Assembly: GCF_051251695.1 (NCBI RefSeq)
Contig: NZ_JBPOEU010000057.1
Location: 1 to 7,414 of the forward strand
Length of the DNA: 7,414 nt
Reading direction: 5' to 3'
DNA from: Maritalea sp051251695
GTDB taxonomy: Bacteria > Pseudomonadota > Alphaproteobacteria > Rhizobiales > Devosiaceae
Below are positions 1-5,993 of this stretch, in pieces. The notes under the pieces were generated by a model. It ran no database searches. It was given only the letters and a program-made list of their open reading frames with translations, and was not told where the DNA came from. A program made the translations under genes and the position numbers. Positions within the stretch are counted from its first letter, which is position 1. Every line of letters starts with the position of its first letter.

Positions 1-120
1 GCTTCATACCGTCAAACTGTCCGTGAGTTGAGCGCCCTTGATGATCGTGAATTGAACGATCTTGGCATTTCTCGTGGTGACATTCAGCCTTTGGCTCGCG
101 AGCAAGCTTCTCGCATCTAA
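1..120 (+). CDS. DUF1127 (YjiS-like) small protein, C-terminal part
   Basis: The frame is open from base 1 and ends at TAA 118-120, giving 39 residues; the start lies left of the window. The visible sequence begins YRQTVREL after two residues and carries the core LSALDDRELNDLGISRGDI, which is the signature of the DUF1127 family: a short Arg-rich helix, then a conserved L-x-D-[RH]-x-L-x-D-[IL]-G-[IL]-x-R block. Family members are usually about 45-70 residues in Alphaproteobacteria, so only a short N-terminal piece is probably missing. Some DUF1127 proteins in this class have been linked to RNA turnover and to phosphate or carbon metabolism, but the role of this one cannot be told from sequence. 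A strong terminator follows 36 bases after the stop, so the gene ends its transcript independently of trmFO. Family assignment is secure; function is unknown. Confidence 0.88.
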   Translation, partial: ASYRQTVRELSALDDRELNDLGISRGDIQPLAREQASRI

Positions 121-155
121 GTGGGTTCCACTTAACAAATGATCCTCCCAGTTTT

Positions 156-192
156 AAACACCCGCGCTTCCAATTGAAGCTGCGGGTGTTTT
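156..192 (+). terminator. Rho-independent terminator after the DUF1127 gene
   Basis: The left arm at 156-170 (AAACACCCGCGCTTC) pairs with the right arm at 176-191 across the 5-base loop CAATT (171-175), with one bulged T at 181. The lower stem ends in an A-run paired with a T-run (187-192), and the DNA stays T-rich to about 210. Fifteen pairs, many of them G-C, make this a convincing intrinsic terminator for the DUF1127 transcript. It lies 57 bases before the chosen trmFO start, so trmFO needs its own promoter or depends on read-through. On the minus strand the stem is also flanked by T residues (from A156-A158), but nothing on that strand ends here. Confidence 0.87.
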
Positions 193-248
193 GTATTTGA
201 TATCATTTTTAGTTGCTCAAGCTGGGCAATGAATGTATGTGCGAACAC

Positions 249-1640
249 ATGACAGATCATTCAAAAACTATTCACATTGTTGGCGGCGGACTGGCCGGTT
301 CTGAGGCTGCTTGGCAGGCCGCGAACATGGGCGCGCACGTCGTGTTGCATGAGATGCGGCCAGAGCGCAAAACTGACGCCCATCAAACAGACGGACTGGC
401 CGAGCTTGTATGCTCCAACAGTTTTCGATCAGACGATCACGAATATAATGCTGTGGGTGTGCTGCACGAAGAAATGCGCCGTTGTAATTCGTTAATTATG
501 CAATCTGCGGATAAATGCAAACTGCCGGCCGGCGGTGCCCTTGCTGTAGATCGTGACGTATTTTCTCAGGCAGTTACTGAGGCGCTCGAAGCCCATCCTA
601 ATATTACGATAGAGCGATCTGAAGTTGCAGGACTTCCACCAAAAGAGTGGGAAAACGTCATCCTTGCAACCGGCCCCCTTACCTCGCCTGCATTGGCTGA
701 AGGTATCCAATCGATTACGAATGCCGACTCATTGTCGTTTTTTGATGCGATTGCGCCGATCATTCACAAAGACTCTATCAATATGGATATTGTCTGGGCT
801 CAATCTCGGTATGACAAGGCTGGACCAGGCGGCACTGGTGCGGATTACCTGAACTGCCCGATGAATGAACAACAGTATAACGACTTTATCGACGCGTTGT
901 TGGGTGGTGAAAAAACTGAATTTAAAGAATGGGAAGATGTTCCCTATTTCGATGGCTGCTTGCCCATTGAAGTGATGGCGGAACGCGGACGCGAAACATT
1001 ACGCTTTGGTCCCATGAAACCTGTTGGCCTGACCAACCCAAGAGATCCAGACGTTAAATGCCATGCTATTGTGCAGTTGCGTCAAGATAATGCGCTGGGC
1101 ACGCTTTGGAACATGGTTGGTTTTCAAACCAAACTGAAATATGGCAACCAAGCAGAAATCCTACGGATGATACCGGGATTGGAAGATGCCCAGTTCGCTC
1201 GTCTGGGTGGCTTGCACCGCAACACGTTTTTGAACTCACCTGAACTTTTGGACGAACAACTTCGACTGAAAGCCGACCCTCGGCTTCGGTTTGCTGGCCA
1301 GGTGACCGGCGTTGAAGGTTATGTTGAAAGCGCAGGTTTGGGCCTTGTTGTTGGGCGTTTGGCTGCTGCCGATGCGTTGGACCAAGAATTATCGCCACCT
1401 CCGGGCACCACAGCGATGGGCGCACTTGTCCATCACATAACTGGTGGGCATTTGGCGGACGAAACAAACGGCATTAAATCATTTCAACCGATGAATGTGA
1501 ACTTTGGTTTGTTCCCCCCCGTCGAAAAACCAGCAAAACCGGAAGGTCATGTTGGACGCTGGCGTGGACCGGACAAAGCGAAAGCCAAAAAGCTACTTAT
1601 GAGCACCCGTGCTCTAAAGGATATCGAAAGTTGGGCGTAG
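249..1640 (+). CDS. trmFO: Methylenetetrahydrofolate--tRNA-(uracil-5-)-methyltransferase TrmFO
   Basis: TrmFO makes 5-methyluridine at position 54 in the T-loop of tRNA, using methylenetetrahydrofolate as carbon donor and FADH2/NAD(P)H as reductant; it is a cytosolic flavoprotein. With ATG 249 as start the product has 463 residues, slightly above the usual 435-460. An N-terminal dinucleotide-binding motif, HIVGGGLAGSEAAWQAA, begins near residue 9. Family blocks follow: AELVCSNSFRSD, NADSLSFFDAIAPI, GGTGADYLNCPM, FDGCLPIEVMAERGRETLRF, LWNMVGFQTKLKYGNQ and LGGLHRNTFLNSPELL. Cys55 (ELVCSNS) and Cys237 (DGCLPIE) match the two cysteines important for catalysis in the Bacillus enzyme (Cys53 and Cys226). 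The frame is open upstream to a TTG at 213 and an ATG at 237; 249 is chosen because MTDHSKTIHIVGGG matches family N-termini best, but no start has a clear Shine-Dalgarno. It converges on the NDUFAF6-like gene 29 bases away. Confidence 0.95.
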   Translation: MTDHSKTIHIVGGGLAGSEAAWQAANMGAHVVLHEMRPERKTDAHQTDGLAELVCSNSFRSDDHEYNAVGVLHEEMRRCNSLIMQSADKCKLPAGGALAVDRDVFSQAVTEALEAHPNITIERSEVAGLPPKEWENVILATGPLTSPALAEGIQSITNADSLSFFDAIAPIIHKDSINMDIVWAQSRYDKAGPGGTGADYLNCPMNEQQYNDFIDALLGGEKTEFKEWEDVPYFDGCLPIEVMAERGRETLRFGPMKPVGLTNPRDPDVKCHAIVQLRQDNALGTLWNMVGFQTKLKYGNQAEILRMIPGLEDAQFARLGGLHRNTFLNSPELLDEQLRLKADPRLRFAGQVTGVEGYVESAGLGLVVGRLAAADALDQELSPPPGTTAMGALVHHITGGHLADETNGIKSFQPMNVNFGLFPPVEKPAKPEGHVGRWRGPDKAKAKKLLMSTRALKDIESWA

Positions 1641-1667
1641 CAATTTGCCCCTTCGATGATCGTTTTT
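1623..1667 (+). terminator. Possible terminator overlapping the trmFO stop codon
   Basis: An imperfect hairpin can form. ATCGAA at 1623-1628 pairs with TTCGAT at 1652-1657, G1630 with C1651, and GGGC at 1633-1636 with GCCC at 1647-1650. The loop of ten bases holds the TAG stop (1638-1640), and a T5 run (1663-1667) follows five bases after the stem. Small bulges (A1629, TT 1631-1632) and the offset T-run make it weaker than the other two hairpins in the window. It would end trmFO transcription between convergent genes. No comparable terminator was seen for the opposite-strand operon in this gap. Confidence 0.4.
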
Positions 1668-1669
1668 GA

Positions 1670-2518
1670 TCAGTTCCGAATAGAATAAAACATCATCGCA
1701 ACGAGTTTGCGCCAATCAGAATATCCATTGCTCGATGCAAATGGTTGGCTCAATCGTGACTTCAAATGTTTTACCTGCAGATTTACGACTGAACTTGATG
1801 CGAATGCGGGACGCACATCTTTAGGTAACGGCTCGATGGCAAGCTCGGCTTGCTGCAAGTGTGTGGTGGCAGCTTCCAGGTGCGCTCTAGCTGCTTGTGT
1901 CATTTCATCGCTGGTTTGGCCTGCAAGGACTTGTTTGTCTGAAAGACCAAACGACGAAAAAACACTGATTGGCAGATATATCTGGCCTTTTGCAGCATCG
2001 CGCCCGAACGAAAACAGTCGATCAATGTAACACTTTGCAACACCGAGATGTCCGGCGGCATCTGCAAAAAGTGTGGGATCCGTGTCATCTGGGGCCAACA
2101 TCATCGCCATAAACTGGTAAATCGTGGCGCGGGTTTCGCCCGCATATCCTTCGAACTGATTTACATCGGTCATCGGGTCATCATAAAGATCAAACCGATG
2201 TGCGGCGATCATGCGCTTTAGTGGCACAATGGGTAAATTGTGCGATTGGATTGCATTGAGCAAGCCATCAGCCACAGGATTTGCACGCACCGCACCATGG
2301 CCTTTGCCATCCAACGCATCATGCCACCATTGCAGCCGAATTTCACCCGGCGTTGGTTCTGATACACGCTGGCGAACCATATTTAGTTCTGCACTGAACG
2401 CTAACAATGCTTGGGCATCAGCGCGAATATGCTCAGGTAAAAATAATGTCGTAAGGTAGTCTTCACGCGCCAACTTGTTCAACTCATCGGCGACATGCTG
2501 CTGCGTTGGATCTACCAT
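1670..2518 (-). CDS. Squalene/phytoene synthase-fold protein, NDUFAF6-like
   Basis: This 282-residue protein has the squalene/phytoene synthase fold but resembles the NDUFAF6 (C8orf38) branch, whose human member is a complex I assembly factor, rather than true prenyl synthases. Visible family blocks are REDYLTTLFLPEHIRADAQALLAF (19-41), EIRLQWWHDAL (59-69), MIAAHRFDLYDDPM (103-116) and a region ending GRDAAKGQIYLP (172-183). In catalytic family members the first helix carries a DxxxD metal site after the YAF-like stretch. Here that place reads FSAELNMVRQRVSEP (41-55) with no aspartate pair, so head-to-head prenyl condensation looks unlikely. ATG 2518 starts 3 nt after the stop of the preceding Mth938-like gene, without a clear Shine-Dalgarno, so translational coupling is likely. 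It is the last gene of the yajC-secDF operon and converges on trmFO. Fold and family are clear; a complex I role is inferred from homology. Confidence 0.87.
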   Translation of the reverse strand: MVDPTQQHVADELNKLAREDYLTTLFLPEHIRADAQALLAFSAELNMVRQRVSEPTPGEIRLQWWHDALDGKGHGAVRANPVADGLLNAIQSHNLPIVPLKRMIAAHRFDLYDDPMTDVNQFEGYAGETRATIYQFMAMMLAPDDTDPTLFADAAGHLGVAKCYIDRLFSFGRDAAKGQIYLPISVFSSFGLSDKQVLAGQTSDEMTQAARAHLEAATTHLQQAELAIEPLPKDVRPAFASSSVVNLQVKHLKSRLSQPFASSNGYSDWRKLVAMMFYSIRN

Positions 2519-2521
2519 TTG

Positions 2522-2911
2522 CTATTTCACCCGGTCGACAGCGATAAACCCTGCTGAAACGGCACGTTTTTCTGCCATCAGTACGTTGTAGGTGCGAACA
2601 GCTGCCCCAGTGCTCATGGGCTCTAGAATGATGTTATTATCGCGAAATTTCTGACGAACGCTTTCGTCAATAAACGCAATGTCGTCGCCTGTACCGAGCA
2701 AAAACACGTCGATCTCATCTTTGTTCTCAAAAACCAGAGAGAAATCCGCATTCTCAATTTCAGAGATATCGCCGATATCCCATTTTTGCATACCGCTGGG
2801 CAAACAAAACATGGACCCAACATGTGACATATCGGCAAAGCGGAACCCACCGTTGCCATAAGCATCGATGGGTACCTGATATTGGTAAAATCCGTTTGCG
2901 ATTTCAGTCAC
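2522..2911 (-). CDS. Mth938-like domain protein (DUF498, NDUFAF3-like)
   Basis: This 129-residue protein is a single Mth938/DUF498 domain, the family that includes human NDUFAF3, a factor for early complex I assembly in mitochondria. Recognisable features are PIDAYGNGGFRFADMSHVGS (14-33), a loop LLPSG-type stretch CLPSG (36-40), the central strand and turn DVFLLGTGDD (68-77), and the C-terminal block MSTGAAVRTYNVLMAEKR (99-116). No signal peptide or membrane segment is present, so it should be cytosolic. The start is GTG (2909-2911), placed 3 nt after the secDF stop codon. It lacks a good Shine-Dalgarno, which fits translation by coupling to secDF. The next gene follows after another 3-nt gap. 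The biochemical activity of bacterial members is not established; the neighbouring NDUFAF6-like gene strengthens, but does not prove, a role in respiratory complex I biogenesis. Confidence 0.88.
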   Translation of the reverse strand: MTEIANGFYQYQVPIDAYGNGGFRFADMSHVGSMFCLPSGMQKWDIGDISEIENADFSLVFENKDEIDVFLLGTGDDIAFIDESVRQKFRDNNIILEPMSTGAAVRTYNVLMAEKRAVSAGFIAVDRVK

Positions 2912-2914
2912 GTT

Positions 2915-5452
2915 CTATACGGAAGCGCCGTCTGCGCGCGTCTCTTTCTTTTCTTCAACTGCACGCGAGGTGAGTTTGAAGTTCATTAACAGTGGAGACG
3001 CGACGAAAATTGACGAATATGTTCCGACCAACACGCCCCAAGCCATTGCAAATGTAAAGCTTCGGATAACCTCGCCACCGAAAACAACCAGTGCAGCTAG
3101 CGCAAGAAGTGTGGTGACCGATGTCAAAATCGTCCGGGATAAGGTGTGGTTGATCGACATATTGAGTAGATCAGAAATCAACATTTTTCGATATTTTCGT
3201 AGGTTTTCGCGCACGCGGTCATAAACCACCACGGTATCGTTGAGCGAGTACCCGACAATTGTCAAAATCGCAGCAATTGATGCCAAGTTAAACTCGAACC
3301 CTGTGATGGCGAACATGCCAATGGTCAGAATAACATCGTGAACTAGGGCAGCAACCGCCCCCAACGCAAACTGCCATTCGAACCGCAGCCAAATATAGCC
3401 AAGAACAGCCAAGATCGCGGCAATCACCGCTAGCGTTCCTGTTTGTGCCAATTCGCCGGAAACAGTTGGCCCCACCACTTCGGTGCGACGCACTTCATAG
3501 TCCGCCTTGATTTCATCGACGACTTTGCCAACAGCTTCTTGTTGAGCTGTGTCGCCACCGTCTTGGGTTTCGATGCGGATCAATACATCTTTGACGCTAC
3601 CGAACTCTTGTACCTGAACGTCCCCAAGTCCAAGCGCGCCAACGCGCTCGCGAATGTCACCAATTTGAGCTTCGCCTTCAATGGCTTGCACTTCAATTGA
3701 CGAGCCACCCTTAAAATCAATCCCTAGATTTAGACCTTGAGTAAAGAACAGCCCAATGGAGCCGGCCAGCAGAACTGCAGAAAATACAAACGCGATCTTT
3801 TTGCGGTCCATGAACTTTAAATCTGTGCCGTCAGGCAACAAATGCAGAAGGTGAATTTTGAGCTCTTTCGGGCGTTTCCAAGCGAACCAACGTGCTATTT
3901 GGAACTGTGAGAGCAAATAGGCGGTGAACATTGTCGTGACGATACCAATCGCCAATGTCACAGCGAACCCGCGAATTGGACCAGAGCCTAAGAAGAACAG
4001 GATCACTGCCGCAATCAAAGTGGTTACGTTCGCATCTACGATTGTAGCAAATGCGCGTTTAAAACCGGCCTCGATGGCCTGAACGACTGATCGTCCTGCG
4101 CGTTTTTCTTCACGGATACGTTCGAAAATCAAAACGTTCGCGTCAACAGCCATACCAATGGTCAAAACGATACCCGCGATACCCGGCAACGTTAATGTCG
4201 CGCCAAGCATAGACAGAACCCCCATGACAAGGAAAACGTTTATGATCAAAGAGATATTGGCAAAAACACCAAATACGCCATATGCAGCAAGCATAAAGGC
4301 AATCACCAATAAGCCGCCAACAAGCCCGGCAATTTGTCCGGACTGAACACTGTCAGCACCAAGGCTCGGGCCCACCGAACGTTCTTCGATGATGTCCAAT
4401 GTGGCTGGCAGGGCACCTGCGCGCAGCAACACGGCCAAATCGTTGGCACTTTCTGCGGTAAAGTTACCCGTAATTTGGCCAGAACCACCTGGAATTGAGG
4501 TTTGAATTGTTGGTGCTGTAATCACTTGGTCATCAAGAACAACTGCGAATCGTTGTCCGATGTTAGCGCCTGTCAACTCCGCGAAGACCACAGCCCCACG
4601 CGTATCGAAGCGGAATGTAACAATTGCAGCACTCGACTGAGAATCAAAGCCGGGTTGCGAGTCGACTAGTGATTCCCCACCGATGGAGACGTCTTCCATC
4701 AACAGTTCATCCCCACCATCTTGGCTTGGCAAGATCATCGTGCCCACAGGAAGCCCCTGCACACGTGCTTGAGCCGCGGTGATTGTTGGATGAACCATAT
4801 GGAACGTCAAACGCGCTGTGCGTGAGATAAGCTCTTTTAAGCGCTGCGAGTCGTCAAACCCGGGCACCTGCACCAAAATGCGGTCTGTACCCTGGCGCTG
4901 AATGGTAGGTTCTGTTGTGCCAAGCTCATCAATCCGGCGACGCACAACTTCGATTGACTGGGCAACGACAGAAGAAAGACGTTCTTCAATGCCCTCATCG
5001 GTCAATTGCATTGTCAACTTACCGTCAACGGTTTCGCCAAAACTGATTTCGCTTACGCCACCAATACCACCAATAACGGTTGAAATCGGCACATCCAATT
5101 CTTGCAGAGCTGTTTTTGCAGTCTCGAACTGGGCTTGGTCCGTCAGCTCAATTGTGAGCAACGTGCCATCAGTTTTGATGATGTGGCCAATGGCATTGTC
5201 ATTGGCCAAAAGCGAACGCGCCTCACGGCGCAATTCCTTCACCCGTTCGGTTACCAGTTCTTCTTTGTTTACCTGCAACAGCAAGTGTGAACCGCCCTGC
5301 AAATCGAGGCCCAAAACAATTTGCTGTTTTGGCATCCAATCTGGCAGCGCTTCAACTGTCTGCGGCGACACAAAGTTTGGTAGCGTGAACAAGATACCCG
5401 CAAGTGAAACCAAAAGGATCAATGCGGTACGAACGGGAGAGAATTGCAACAT
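2915..5452 (-). CDS. secDF: Protein translocase subunit SecDF (SecD-SecF fusion)
   Basis: SecDF is the accessory membrane component of the Sec translocase; it uses the proton gradient to pull exported proteins through on the periplasmic side. This 845-residue protein is SecD followed by SecF in one chain. The SecD half has TM1 (about 7-28), the motif VLGLDLQGGSHLLLQV (46-61), the large periplasmic P1 region, and a five-helix bundle from about 374 with GMAVDANVLIFERIREE (433-449). The SecF half starts near 545 with a TM helix, then LNLGIDFKGGSSIEVQ (574-589) and VGYSLNDTVVVYDRVREN (733-750). The proton-path residues are present: D437, D739 and R773. The 34-residue spacing of the last two equals that in Thermus SecDF (D637, R671) and E. 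coli SecF (D213, R247). About 12 TM helices are expected. It begins 31 nt after yajC, with only a weak AAGAAGA-type Shine-Dalgarno. Confidence 0.96.
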   Translation of the reverse strand: MLQFSPVRTALILLVSLAGILFTLPNFVSPQTVEALPDWMPKQQIVLGLDLQGGSHLLLQVNKEELVTERVKELRREARSLLANDNAIGHIIKTDGTLLTIELTDQAQFETAKTALQELDVPISTVIGGIGGVSEISFGETVDGKLTMQLTDEGIEERLSSVVAQSIEVVRRRIDELGTTEPTIQRQGTDRILVQVPGFDDSQRLKELISRTARLTFHMVHPTITAAQARVQGLPVGTMILPSQDGGDELLMEDVSIGGESLVDSQPGFDSQSSAAIVTFRFDTRGAVVFAELTGANIGQRFAVVLDDQVITAPTIQTSIPGGSGQITGNFTAESANDLAVLLRAGALPATLDIIEERSVGPSLGADSVQSGQIAGLVGGLLVIAFMLAAYGVFGVFANISLIINVFLVMGVLSMLGATLTLPGIAGIVLTIGMAVDANVLIFERIREEKRAGRSVVQAIEAGFKRAFATIVDANVTTLIAAVILFFLGSGPIRGFAVTLAIGIVTTMFTAYLLSQFQIARWFAWKRPKELKIHLLHLLPDGTDLKFMDRKKIAFVFSAVLLAGSIGLFFTQGLNLGIDFKGGSSIEVQAIEGEAQIGDIRERVGALGLGDVQVQEFGSVKDVLIRIETQDGGDTAQQEAVGKVVDEIKADYEVRRTEVVGPTVSGELAQTGTLAVIAAILAVLGYIWLRFEWQFALGAVAALVHDVILTIGMFAITGFEFNLASIAAILTIVGYSLNDTVVVYDRVRENLRKYRKMLISDLLNMSINHTLSRTILTSVTTLLALAALVVFGGEVIRSFTFAMAWGVLVGTYSSIFVASPLLMNFKLTSRAVEEKKETRADGASV

Positions 5453-5483
5453 GAGCGGGTCAGATCTTCTTGTCTGTTAGCTA

Positions 5484-5831
5484 TTATTTCTTAGCGGTTT
5501 TATTGTCGTTTACTGGTTCCGCCTTCGTGCGAACATCAGCAATCATCGAACGGACAACTTTAACCCGGACGTTTTCGCCCAGCTCAACTTCCAATTCGCC
5601 GCTATCTTCTTTGACGCGAACAACTTTACCAATTAGTCCGCCACTTGTGACGATGGTATCGCCGCGACGAACAGCGTCGAGCATGTTCTTTTGCTCTTTG
5701 ACGCGTTTTTGCTGTGGCCGGATAATCAAGAAATAGAAAATCGGGATAATCAGCAAGATAGGCATCAAGCTTGTTAGATAATCGGCGGCACCTGGTGCAG
5801 CAGCTTGTGCAAAAGCTGGGGTGACAAACAT
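5484..5831 (-). CDS. yajC: Preprotein translocase subunit YajC
   Basis: YajC is a small inner-membrane partner of SecDF in the Sec holo-translocase. With ATG at 5829-5831 the protein has 115 residues, a normal length. After a short N-terminus (MFVTPAFAQAAAPG) there is one membrane helix (about 21-38, SLMPILLIIPIFYFLIIRP). The family hallmark FYFLIIRPQQKRVKEQ follows, then the cytosolic domain with GDTIVTSGGLIGKVVRV (58-73). The frame stays open upstream to 5867, but this start is chosen because AAGGAG lies 7 nt before it and because MFVTPAFAQA is a typical alphaproteobacterial YajC beginning. The Asn/Lys-rich end (NDNKTAKK) is a soluble tail. It is the first gene of the operon with secDF, driven from the divergent region to its right. 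Confidence 0.95.
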   Translation of the reverse strand: MFVTPAFAQAAAPGAADYLTSLMPILLIIPIFYFLIIRPQQKRVKEQKNMLDAVRRGDTIVTSGGLIGKVVRVKEDSGELEVELGENVRVKVVRSMIADVRTKAEPVNDNKTAKK

Positions 5832-5838
5832 ACGGATA

Positions 5839-5844
5839 CTCCTT
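5839..5844 (-). promoter_or_regulatory. Ribosome binding site of yajC (fixes the start)
   Basis: Read on the minus strand this is AAGGAG, a near-perfect match to the anti-Shine-Dalgarno, with 7 bases (5832-5838) before the ATG at 5831. It is the strongest Shine-Dalgarno in the window and decides for the 115-residue form of YajC over the 127-residue open frame. It directly adjoins a CGATCTAAG copy that recurs near the predicted transcript start. Confidence 0.85.
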
Positions 5845-5906
5845 AGATCGACTTTTAAACCGTTCACATTTGCATTTAAATGAGAATAGCCTAAATCGTC
5901 GCATTA

Positions 5907-5934
5907 TTGGTCTTAGATCGTGCGGGAATATATA
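5907..5934 (+). promoter_or_regulatory. Candidate promoter of the DUF815 ATPase gene
   Basis: On the plus strand TTGGTC (5907-5912) and TATATA (5929-5934), 16 bases apart, form a plausible but weaker promoter. Its -10 shares the AT-rich box with the divergent yajC promoter, so RNA polymerase binding at the two could compete. The predicted transcript start near 5942 leaves a leader of about 50 nt. The Shine-Dalgarno before ATG 5994 is poor (AGAATGGA at best). Confidence 0.33.
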
Positions 5935-5955
5935 GGCGCTATTTCCCAAATGCAA
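5927..5955 (-). promoter_or_regulatory. Candidate sigma70-type promoter of the yajC-secDF operon
   Basis: On the minus strand, TTGCAT (5955-5950) serves as a -35 and TATATT (5932-5927) as a -10, separated by 17 bases. Transcription would begin near 5920, giving a leader of about 90 nt before yajC. The -10 is close to consensus (TATAAT); the -35 matches TTGACA at four of six positions. Position in a divergent gap before a leading operon gene supports it; no experimental evidence is available. Confidence 0.5.
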
Positions 5956-5993
5956 AGGCTTAGGCGACAAATCGCTCAAAGAATGGACATTAA

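Noticed and set aside
1066..1467. Open frame of 133 codons on the minus strand inside trmFO
   Set aside because: It lies wholly opposite well-conserved TrmFO coding sequence, has no recognisable domain and no ribosome site; it is a shadow of the real gene.
1657..1672. Small inverted repeat TGATC/GATCA as terminator of the minus-strand operon
   Set aside because: Only five A/T-rich pairs with no T-run behind the stem on the minus strand; it overlaps the TGA stop of the NDUFAF6-like gene by chance more likely than by design.
4902..5480. Open frame of 192 codons on the plus strand opposite the SecD part of secDF
   Set aside because: The long length comes from antisense codon bias. The product is Ser/Thr-rich without a family signature, while the opposite strand encodes conserved SecD motifs.
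5873..5882. Palindrome CATTTAAATG in the yajC leader
   Set aside because: A 10-base AT-rich palindrome is expected by chance in such DNA and has no second copy to suggest an operator.
5964..5975. GCGA-CAAA-TCGC mini-hairpin in the leader of the ATPase gene
   Set aside because: A four-pair stem is too small to call a riboswitch or operator.
5626..5979. Open frame of 117 codons on the minus strand overlapping yajC and its leader
   Set aside because: It is out of frame with yajC, Cys/Arg-rich without a domain, and would cover the candidate promoter.
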